From: Pontibacter coccineus
Lineage (GTDB): Bacteria; Bacteroidota; Bacteroidia; Cytophagales; Hymenobacteraceae
NCBI RefSeq assembly: GCF_030546575.1
Contig: NZ_JAUOTN010000006.1
Location: 62,001-126,000, forward strand
Direction: 5' to 3'
Length of the DNA: 64,000 bases
The notes below the pieces were generated by a model. That model was not told the DNA's origin. It ran no database searches and was given only the letters and a program-made list of their open reading frames with translations. Both the position numbers and the translations under genes were made by a program. Of this stretch, positions 25,032 through 31,797 are shown one piece after another (position 1 is the stretch's first letter; every line of letters begins with the position of its first letter).

Positions 25032-25910
25032 ATGACGATGAAGGCAGAACCTATGCTGAAAGAAGGCGCCCTGAAAGGCAAAACCATAGTGGTAACCGGA
25101 GGCGGCACCGGCCTTGGACGCTCCATGACAAAGTATTTTCTGGAACTCGGTGCCAATGCCGTGATCTGCAGCCGGAAGCAGGATGTGCTCGAAAAAGCTG
25201 CCGAAGAGCTGATGCAGGAAACCGGCGGCCAGGTGTTGCCTGTCGTGTGCGACGTGCGCAAGTACAACGAGATCGAAGCCATGCTACAGGCCACGCTCGA
25301 CAAGTTTGGCAGGGTAGATGTGCTCGTCAATAATGCTGCCGGCAACTTTGTAAGCCCAACAGAACGCCTCAGCCACAAAGCCTTCGACGTGATCACCGAT
25401 ATCGTGCTCAAGGGCAGCTACAACTGCACGCTGGCGCTGGGCAAACACTGGATCGAGCAAAAGCAGGAGGGAAGTATCCTCAATATCGTGACCACCTATG
25501 CCTGGACCGGTTCCGGCTACGTAGTGCCTTCCGCCTGCGCCAAAGCCGGCGTGCTGGCCATGACACGCTCGCTGGCCTCTGAGTGGGCCAAGTATGGTAT
25601 CCGCTCCAACGCCATCGCTCCCGGCCCTTTCCCAACCGAAGGGGCCTGGACCCGACTGTTCCCAAAACAACTTGCTGACAAGCTGGATCCTGTGAAGCGT
25701 ATACCTGTCGGACGCTTTGGCGAGCACCAGGAACTGGCAAACCTGGCCGCCTATCTGGTGTCAGATTACGCCGCGTTCGTTAACGGGGAAGTGGTAACGA
25801 TTGACGGAGGCGAATGGCTCTACGGCGCCGGCGAATTCAATTCCTTTGACCAAATTCCGCAGGAAATGTGGGATGCGATGGAGAAGCAGATGCGAGGAAA
25901 GGGGAATTAG
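25032..25910 (+). CDS. Short-chain dehydrogenase, 2,4-dienoyl-CoA reductase-like
   Basis: A 292-residue SDR enzyme. It shows the TGGGTGLGRSM cofactor motif (residues about 21-31), NNAAGN (about 97), and a cofactor-linked PGPFPTEGA segment (about 197). Where the classical Tyr-x-x-x-Lys is expected the sequence reads VVPSACAKAGV, with Ser and Lys but no Tyr. That pattern is known for 2,4-dienoyl-CoA reductases and trans-2-enoyl-CoA reductases, which use other catalytic residues. It would act in fatty-acid oxidation with NADPH. The gene stands alone, and the downstream spacer is full of repeats. Confidence 0.83.
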   Translation: MTMKAEPMLKEGALKGKTIVVTGGGTGLGRSMTKYFLELGANAVICSRKQDVLEKAAEELMQETGGQVLPVVCDVRKYNEIEAMLQATLDKFGRVDVLVNNAAGNFVSPTERLSHKAFDVITDIVLKGSYNCTLALGKHWIEQKQEGSILNIVTTYAWTGSGYVVPSACAKAGVLAMTRSLASEWAKYGIRSNAIAPGPFPTEGAWTRLFPKQLADKLDPVKRIPVGRFGEHQELANLAAYLVSDYAAFVNGEVVTIDGGEWLYGAGEFNSFDQIPQEMWDAMEKQMRGKGN

Positions 25911-26083
25911 TGATTGAGTGAATGAGTGGGTTAGATGCCACGATGGTAGCAGGTTTATTGTAGGGACAGGTCGCGATCTGTCCGGTTCGTGCACAGAAAC
26001 TTAAATTTTTATTCAAATTATTTATAAAAACGCTGCTACGCCTGCACAAACCAGAATTTTGTTAGTTACCACGTAGGAAACTA
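25911..26083. repeat. Intergenic repeat debris
   Basis: A TGATTGAGTGAATGAGTG tract identical in style to the one at 10950 is followed by a near-palindrome GGACAGGTCGCGATCTGTCC at 25968-25987. Similar words (GGACAGGCCCTGACC) occur at 11005. No frame or promoter is convincing. Confidence 0.5.
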
Positions 26084-26172
26084 TCCCCTTGAGGGGATTA
26101 TAGGGGTGTTAAGCAAATTGGTAAAGTCTTCAGCTAAAATTTAACACCCCTCCAACTCCCCTCAAGGGGAGA
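26084..26172. repeat. Long imperfect inverted repeat of the CCCCTTGAGGGG family
   Basis: The left arm (26084-26112) begins TCCCCTTGAGGGG and ends GGGGTGTTAA. The right arm (26140-26172) is its complement with about three mismatches, and the 27-bp loop is unremarkable. Each arm contains its own small palindrome CCCCTTGAGGGG. Relatives with CCCCTGCCCC-TC...AAGGGG are at 37965-38000, 38062-38092 and 38150-38182. It looks like a non-coding mobile or REP-like element. Confidence 0.7.
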
Positions 26173-26231
26173 ATCCTCGAGAATAAATCCTTCCTATTAT
26201 CAGCCTACTTCAAACCACAGTCTCTGTAAAT

Positions 26232-26280
26232 AAAAAAAATCCCTGGACAATGCATTTGTATGCAGTTCAGGGATTTTTTT
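26232..26280 (-). terminator. Terminator of the nirK-nirV-SCO block
   Basis: ATCCCTG...CAGGGAT pair with an inner TGCAT/ATGCA stem, flanked by A and T runs on both sides. It lies 15 bp beyond the stop of the SCO gene. Confidence 0.8.
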
Positions 26281-26295
26281 ATGAGTGGCTATACC

Positions 26296-26955
26296 TTAAA
26301 TTTTCTGCAGCAGGCCTTTGATGGCGTTAACGGTTTCATCGGGTTCTACGCCGAGCCCTTCGGCTTGGTGGATGATCTCGCCGTTTTCATTCAGCACAGA
26401 GATGATGTTGGAGTGGGAGATCTCACCGTCCAGTTCTACTTTGTACTTCATGTTCAACAAGGCGGCGAGCTCGCGGATATTGTCCTGCTCGCTGGTCAGC
26501 AGCGTCCAGCGCTTCGGGTCCAGGTTGTTGGACTTGGCGAATTGAAACAGTCGCTCTGGTGTGTCGCGGGCGGGGTCCATGGTCACGAGCACGATGCCAA
26601 TGTCTTCCCGCTTGTATTGGTCCAGCCCCATCTCAATGCGCTTCAGGTCCGCGATGATGCGCGGACAGGCATATCCGCAATGGGTGTACACCATGGCCAC
26701 CAGCTGCACTTTATCCTGGAACTCGTATAGCTTCACGTCCTCAGCATTTTGGTTCTGCCAGTCAGACTCCAGTTGGTAAAGCGACAGGTCTGTGAGCGTG
26801 CCCACAGGTATAGCCAGGCTCCCCGTGCCGTCAGGAAGTTCTTCAGTGGCCAGAGGTTTGGTGCAGCAGCTGTCATCTTCATGAGCCACTTCCTGCTGGC
26901 AGGCTGTAAAACCAAAAGCGACCAATGTGAGCAGGTATAAGATATAGCGTTTCAT
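26296..26955 (-). CDS. SCO1/SenC-family lipoprotein (copper delivery/thiol protein)
   Basis: 219 residues from ATG 26955; a longer frame upstream is read through the preceding gene's end and is rejected. A type II signal ends at FTAC, Cys19. The thioredoxin-like SCO domain has the metal Cys pair in THCGYACPRI (Cys93, Cys97) and the matching His181 in EISHSNII. SCO proteins load copper into oxidases or act as periplasmic thiol reductases. Here the gene ends the nirK block, 10 bp behind the nirV-like gene, so copper loading of NirK is the likely role. The family's usual targets are CuA sites. Confidence 0.88.
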   Translation of the reverse strand: MKRYILYLLTLVAFGFTACQQEVAHEDDSCCTKPLATEELPDGTGSLAIPVGTLTDLSLYQLESDWQNQNAEDVKLYEFQDKVQLVAMVYTHCGYACPRIIADLKRIEMGLDQYKREDIGIVLVTMDPARDTPERLFQFAKSNNLDPKRWTLLTSEQDNIRELAALLNMKYKVELDGEISHSNIISVLNENGEIIHQAEGLGVEPDETVNAIKGLLQKI

Positions 26956-26965
26956 AACAATCAGA

Positions 26966-27769
26966 TTATTTTTTGGCTGTGGTCTGTGCGGGTACATCCT
27001 GCGCGCATCTAAAGCCCAGGTTAGCCACCGTGTAGTTGGCTTTGAGGCTGGAGCGGAAGGCGTAGCGCATAAAGGCCACATAATTTTTCACATCACTGGC
27101 ACCGGTCGATCCGGCTCCGCAGAACAGTTGCCTGTCCATGCTGGCGTTTTGTCTGGATTCACCCACGATCAGGGACGAGTTGAAATCAGAGGTCCATTCC
27201 CATACCAACCCGATCATACCGTACAGCCCGTAGTAGTTTTTGAAAGTGTTCTGCACAGGAGGCAGGTACTTAGGGTTTGGCTGGCTGTACCAGTCGAGGC
27301 TGCGCTGGTAAAAGCTGGGCTCACTGGAGGCATCCTTTTTCGTTTCGCTGGCCAGTGCGGCAAACTCCCATTCGTTTACGGTAGGAAGTCGCTTGCCCTG
27401 GCACTCGCAGTAAGCCTTGGCGGCAAACCACGACACGTTGATCACGGGGCTGTCTTTAAGCTTATCGGCTGCAGGACCTACACCCAGTGGGCTGGCCCAG
27501 TGCCTGAGGTAGCCGGCATCTGCAAAAAGCGCCTTTACTTCCGACTTCTGCCATTTCGTGTATTTGCCTACAAAGGCCTCGTACTGGGCATTGGTGACCG
27601 GGTACTTGTCCATCTGGAAGCCCTGCACTGTGACAGCCTGGTTGTTGCTGCCGTAAAGCGGCACAAAAGTGCCTCCCTTGACATGAACCATGTCGGCAGG
27701 AGTACCCTTTTGTGCTTGTGCTATACTACAGGCTCCGAGCATCAGCAAGATTGTCAGAAGTCGTCGCAT
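26966..27769 (-). CDS. nirV: NirV-like formylglycine-generating-enzyme (SUMF1) family protein
   Basis: 267 residues with signal peptide MRRLLTILLMLGACSIAQAQ. The SUMF1/FGE-sulfatase domain fills the rest: MVHVKGGTFVPL, FQMDKYPVTNAQYEAFV, CQGKRLPTVNEWEFAALA, NYYGLYGMIGLVWEWTSDF and the final ANLGFRCA. Genes of this family directly behind nirK are called nirV in denitrifiers; their role is not settled. It starts 19 bp after the NirK stop and is followed 10 bp later by the SCO gene, so the three form an operon. The sulfatase-activating function of true FGE should not be assumed. Confidence 0.82.
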   Translation of the reverse strand: MRRLLTILLMLGACSIAQAQKGTPADMVHVKGGTFVPLYGSNNQAVTVQGFQMDKYPVTNAQYEAFVGKYTKWQKSEVKALFADAGYLRHWASPLGVGPAADKLKDSPVINVSWFAAKAYCECQGKRLPTVNEWEFAALASETKKDASSEPSFYQRSLDWYSQPNPKYLPPVQNTFKNYYGLYGMIGLVWEWTSDFNSSLIVGESRQNASMDRQLFCGAGSTGASDVKNYVAFMRYAFRSSLKANYTVANLGFRCAQDVPAQTTAKK

Positions 27770-27788
27770 GATTGATACGTGTTAATGA

Positions 27789-29267
27789 TTAGTGCTTGTA
27801 CTTGGCTTTGGCTTTCTTCACCTGCTCCGGTGTGATCTCACCACCTTTGTTGCCCCAGCTGTTTACCACATAGGTCATCACGTTGGCGATCTCCTCTTCT
27901 GTCAGCTTCAGCTTCGGCATGGTGCTGTTGTATACCTCACCGTTCACTTTGATCTGGCCTTCCAGACCGTGTGCGACTACCCCGATGGAGCGGTCAATAT
28001 CAGCATTCAGGTAGTCAGACTTGGCAAGCGGAGGGAAGGCGCCTTTGATGCCCTGGCCTTCTGCCTGGTGACAGGCCTGGCAGTTCTGAGCGTACAGGGT
28101 TTTGCCTAGCTCCAACCGCATGTCCTTGTTTGAGGCAAAGGCGGCTTTCGGTGTGTTAGACTTCGGCATTTCCTGCACGGTAGAGCCTTCTGGCAGGTAA
28201 ATCTTTTGCTCAGTTTGTCCTGAGAAGATGGCCAGGTTGTCCGGTCCTTCTACTTTCAGCATACCCAGTGCACCTTTGTTGAAGGTTCTGAAGATGGAGT
28301 GGTCAACCAGCACATAGTTGCCAGGCACATCAACTTTAAACTCGGTGATGGCAGAACCGCCGGCAGGTACAAGCGTGGTTTGGATGTTTGTGTTAGCGTT
28401 AGAACCGCCTTCAGGGTGTACTTTATCGAAGATCTCACCGATCACGTGGAAACTGGACACCAGGTTTGGACCGCCGTTACCTACGAAGAGACGTACTTTG
28501 TCACCTACTTTGGCAGTGATGGCATTGTCGCCTGTCATAGAACCTACAGAGCCGTTAAACACCACGTAAGAGGGTCTTTCATCCAGGGCTTTCTCCATAT
28601 CGAAAGGCTGCAGGCCAGGGGCTCCGAAGGCACCCTTGGTATAGAAGTCGCCCTGCATTACGTAGTACTCCTTGTCAACCGGCTCCATACCTTCTTCAGG
28701 CTCCACCATGATCAGGCCATACATACCGTTGGCGATGTGCATACCTACCGGTGCTGTAGCGCAGTGGTACACATACAGTCCAGGGTTGATCGCTTTGAAA
28801 TTGAATACTGTTTCCTGACCAGGGGCTGTGAAGGTAGCGGCCGCGCCACCGCCCGGGCCGGTTACGGCATGCAGGTCAATGTTGTGCGGGTTCTTGCTGT
28901 CCGGGTGGTTCATCAGGTGAAACTCCACCTCGTCGTTCTGACGCACGCGGATGAACTTGCCAGGCACCGAACCACCGAAGGTCCAGAAGGTATAGTCTAC
29001 GCCGTCAGCCAGTTTCTTCACTACTTCGGTCACCTCCAGGCGCACCACCACTTTAGCGGGGTGCTTGCGGGTGATCGGGGCTGGCACAAGGGGGGCATCT
29101 GTCAGTTCCGCTTCGATCACGGACAACTCAGCGGGAGCGGCCGTTTCGTTGAGGGAACTTAGGATCTCGGCGTTTGTGGTCTTGGTGCCACAGGAAGAGG
29201 CCATGCCGAGGCAGAAAATGCCCACCATGGTCAGCCGTATTGCTTTTGGTAAATGTGACCGTTTCAT
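27789..29267 (-). CDS. nirK: Copper nitrite reductase fused to a C-terminal cytochrome c domain
   Basis: 492 residues from ATG 29267. A lipobox-type signal ends at Cys26 (GMASSC). Two cupredoxin domains carry the whole NirK copper set: His128 and His133 with Asp131 (NPHNIDLH), His168-Cys169, His177 and Met182 ([16 protein letters not shown]), His274 (SSFHVIG) and His323 (VDHSIF). A cytochrome c domain follows, with CQACH at 396-400 and probable axial Met450 (STMPKL). It reduces nitrite to NO in the periplasm, with the fused heme as internal electron donor. nirV and SCO genes follow in an operon, and a TGA-N6-TCA box lies upstream. Confidence 0.95.
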   Translation of the reverse strand: MKRSHLPKAIRLTMVGIFCLGMASSCGTKTTNAEILSSLNETAAPAELSVIEAELTDAPLVPAPITRKHPAKVVVRLEVTEVVKKLADGVDYTFWTFGGSVPGKFIRVRQNDEVEFHLMNHPDSKNPHNIDLHAVTGPGGGAAATFTAPGQETVFNFKAINPGLYVYHCATAPVGMHIANGMYGLIMVEPEEGMEPVDKEYYVMQGDFYTKGAFGAPGLQPFDMEKALDERPSYVVFNGSVGSMTGDNAITAKVGDKVRLFVGNGGPNLVSSFHVIGEIFDKVHPEGGSNANTNIQTTLVPAGGSAITEFKVDVPGNYVLVDHSIFRTFNKGALGMLKVEGPDNLAIFSGQTEQKIYLPEGSTVQEMPKSNTPKAAFASNKDMRLELGKTLYAQNCQACHQAEGQGIKGAFPPLAKSDYLNADIDRSIGVVAHGLEGQIKVNGEVYNSTMPKLKLTEEEIANVMTYVVNSWGNKGGEITPEQVKKAKAKYKH

Positions 29268-29320
29268 AAGAGTTGCTGTTAGAGTGTCTTTATAGTTACA
29301 AAAGAACACCTCAAACTCCT

Positions 29321-29398
29321 CTATTCTAATGACGCTGGTCAGTGGCAGAAGTGACTTATATCACTTCGATATATAAAATCATGAATATGTTATAACAT
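29321..29398 (-). promoter_or_regulatory. nirK promoter region with Crp/Fnr-type box
   Basis: A perfect inverted repeat GAAGTGA-N6-TCACTTC at 29348-29367 contains TGA-N6-TCA, centred at 29357.5. A weak -7 element TAGAATAG (29328 to 29321, leftward) starts exactly 29.5 bp downstream of that centre, the same geometry as upstream of ccoI, ccoNO, ccoG and uspA. A second perfect palindrome, ATGTTATAACAT (29387-29398), lies 35 bp further upstream and may bind another regulator. Confidence 0.65.
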
Positions 29399-29424
29399 CA
29401 ATTTAAAGCAAGGGCTTCCCCGGT

Positions 29425-31317
29425 TTACTTCCATTGGGTATGAAAATATGTGCCGCCGGGTTTGTCATTGCGCTGGTAGGTATGTGCCCCGAAATAGTCC
29501 CGCTGCGCCTGTATCAGGTTAGCCGCCGAATCGGCGGTACTATATCCTAAGTAGTAATTAAGAGCGGCGGAGAGCACTGGCAGCGGTATGCCATACTGCA
29601 ATCCTAATGCCACCACCGAGGCGAAGCCTTGTCTTGCGTTGCGGATCCGGTTGACGATAGGAGGGGCCAGCAGCAGGCGCTGCTCCTGTTGGTAGATTTC
29701 TGCCAGCTCTTCCATCAGCTCAGAGCGAATGATACAGCCGTTGGTCCAGATGCGGGCAATCTCACTGAAGTTAAGTTCCCAGTTCAACTGTGCTGATACT
29801 TCACGCATTAAGCTAAAACCGATTTCGTGATTGATAATGCGGGTTACCTGATACGCTTGCTTCAGACTGTTAACAAAGCTTTTTTCATCAATCGTGACAT
29901 TGGGGTTTTGTTTCTGGTAGAGCGCTGCCGCTTTAACCCGTTCTGCTTTCATAGCAGAGAGCGCCCGGGCCATGACGGCGGCTGAGAGGGTGTCGTAAGG
30001 TATGCCGTACTCCAAAGCTACGGCGGCAGACCAACCCCCGGTGCCTTTCTGCTCTGCCTGATCCAGTATCTTGTCGAGTAGCAACTCGTCCTCCTCCTTC
30101 TTTTGCAGAATGTCAATGGTGATCTCCAGCAGATAGCTTCCTAATCCGCTCTGCTGCCATTCCGTAAAAATGACGACAATGTCGGCGGGTGCTATACCTA
30201 ACATATAGCGTAAGAGCGAATAAGCTTCTGCCAGTGCCTGCATCTCAGCGTACTCGATGCCGTTATGCACCATCTTCACGAAGTGACCGGCTCCGTCAGG
30301 TCCGATGTAAGTGGTGCAAGGTTTTCCCTTGCTGTCCCGAGCTGCGATCAGTTCCAGGTATTTAGCTACCTGTTCATATCCTTCACGTGGCCCCCCAGGC
30401 ATGATAGACGGCCCCTTGCGGGCACCTTCCTCTCCACCCGAAATGCCGGTACCCACAAAGTGCAGTCCCTTGCTAGAGAGCAGCGCAGTACGCCTTTCTG
30501 TGTCTTTATAGTAAGAGTTGCCGCCGTCTATCACCACATCACCGGGCTCCAGCAGCTGGATAAGCGCATCCAGCTGCGCGTCGATGGCGCCTGCATAGAT
30601 CATCAGCAGTACTTTGCGCGGCTTCTCCAGGGACTGCACAAACTCTTCGAGCTGATCATAGCCTTTTATATTGGTGAAGGTGGGGTTTTCTGCAATAACA
30701 TGTCCGGCTATACCTTCTTCCTTACCCGGCACGTGCCGGTTATACATCGCGACACGCACGCCATGGCCCGCCAGGTTCAGGGCCAGGCTTCTGCCCATCA
30801 CACCTAGTCCGATCACACCAAATTCTGAATGAGGGTTCATATGCTCTAGTTTTGAGATTACTTCCTGTACGATCTGTTCAGGACTTAAGGAAACATCGAC
30901 GTGTATACCATAGGCCGGCTTCTCCAGTGCCTGCAGCTGTGACTCCAGCATAGCAGGTGGCATGAAGTGGGCATGCCGTGCCTGTAGCCGTTTCAGGATG
31001 GTGTGGCGGGAGCCATCGAGGTAGATCCAGCTGATGTCGGGGACGGTCTGCAGGGTCTTGCGATATTCTTCCTTCAAGGCTGAGCAGGCCAGCACGGCAC
31101 CTCCATTCGCTTCCCAATCAGGAATCAGACTAGCCAGCTGCGCCAGCCAGGGAGCGCGATCGCTGTCGTGCAGGGGTATGCCCTGGCGCATCTTGTCAAT
31201 GCTTTGTTGGGGGTGGTAGTCATCCGCATCATAAAAAGGGAGCCGGAGCCTGTCAGCCAGTTTCAGTCCGACCGTGGTTTTGCCACTTCCTGTAACTCCC
31301 ATCACGATGTAGATCAT
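29425..31317 (-). CDS. Gluconokinase / 6-phosphogluconate dehydrogenase fusion
   Basis: 630 residues from ATG 31317, which sits at the conserved MIYIVMGVTGSGKTT; an upstream GTG adds eight. Residues 1-160 are a GntK-type gluconokinase (P-loop GVTGSGKTT, YDADDYHP, APWLAQL). Residues about 165-630 are a complete NADP-type 6-phosphogluconate dehydrogenase: GVIGLGVMGRSLALNLAGHG, MYNRHVPGKEEG with Asn-Arg typical for NADP, VIDGGNSYYKDT, GISGGEEGARKGPSIMPGG, KMVHNGIEY and QRDYFGAHTYQR. One chain would phosphorylate gluconate and oxidise it to ribulose 5-phosphate. The frame is open throughout, so this is not an adjacency artefact. Confidence 0.92.
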   Translation of the reverse strand: MIYIVMGVTGSGKTTVGLKLADRLRLPFYDADDYHPQQSIDKMRQGIPLHDSDRAPWLAQLASLIPDWEANGGAVLACSALKEEYRKTLQTVPDISWIYLDGSRHTILKRLQARHAHFMPPAMLESQLQALEKPAYGIHVDVSLSPEQIVQEVISKLEHMNPHSEFGVIGLGVMGRSLALNLAGHGVRVAMYNRHVPGKEEGIAGHVIAENPTFTNIKGYDQLEEFVQSLEKPRKVLLMIYAGAIDAQLDALIQLLEPGDVVIDGGNSYYKDTERRTALLSSKGLHFVGTGISGGEEGARKGPSIMPGGPREGYEQVAKYLELIAARDSKGKPCTTYIGPDGAGHFVKMVHNGIEYAEMQALAEAYSLLRYMLGIAPADIVVIFTEWQQSGLGSYLLEITIDILQKKEEDELLLDKILDQAEQKGTGGWSAAVALEYGIPYDTLSAAVMARALSAMKAERVKAAALYQKQNPNVTIDEKSFVNSLKQAYQVTRIINHEIGFSLMREVSAQLNWELNFSEIARIWTNGCIIRSELMEELAEIYQQEQRLLLAPPIVNRIRNARQGFASVVALGLQYGIPLPVLSAALNYYLGYSTADSAANLIQAQRDYFGAHTYQRNDKPGGTYFHTQWK

Positions 31318-31741
31318 ATTTGCTGTAGTTAAAGTGCTCACCCTGCTGTTTCAAGTATTTCCTTACACTGATGGGTTTTTGTACGGAATTGAAGAGACTA
31401 GTTTGCAAATAATCGAATGCTTATCACTTTTGAGTGCCTGTTCGAATTAGCAGTAGGCAGTATGTGCCTTCCTTTAAAAAGATAAAACTGTAGCGTCTAT
31501 ACCTTGATTGAAGAGTGCGTTTTCTCCGTTTGCTGTAATTGGCGCATTTGCCGAATGCTCAGTTCGAGTATGTCTGCATCCGGGCTCAGGTATACAGCAG
31601 GCGCCATCCCCTAGGGGGCAATCGATTTTTCAGCCATTGTAACTTGTTGCTGCCCGATGGGAAGTTGCTGATCGGGAACAGGCAGTCATATATAAAGCAA
31701 AGTATGGTATAGGGCAACCTTTGTTCAGGTATAGCACAAAC
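31318..31741. other. Intergenic region without recognised gene
   Basis: The region includes the promoter area of the gluconokinase fusion (reading left) and three AGGTATA/TATACCT copies (about 31500, 31588 and 31727). No frame, RNA fold or strong -7 box is convincing. Confidence 0.5.
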
Positions 31742-31774
31742 AAAAAGCCCCAACTGATAACCAGTCGGGGCTTT
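31742..31774 (-). terminator. Terminator of the S46 peptidase gene
   Basis: On the minus strand AAAGCCCCGACTG and CAGTTGGGGCTTT pair around GTTAT and end in TTG. It lies 24 bp past the stop. Confidence 0.8.
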
Positions 31775-31797
31775 CTGAAATAGGGGATACTTAGTGC

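Noticed and set aside
28299..29162. 287-codon open frame antisense to nirK
   Set aside because: It is a shadow frame; the nirK strand has every copper ligand in place.
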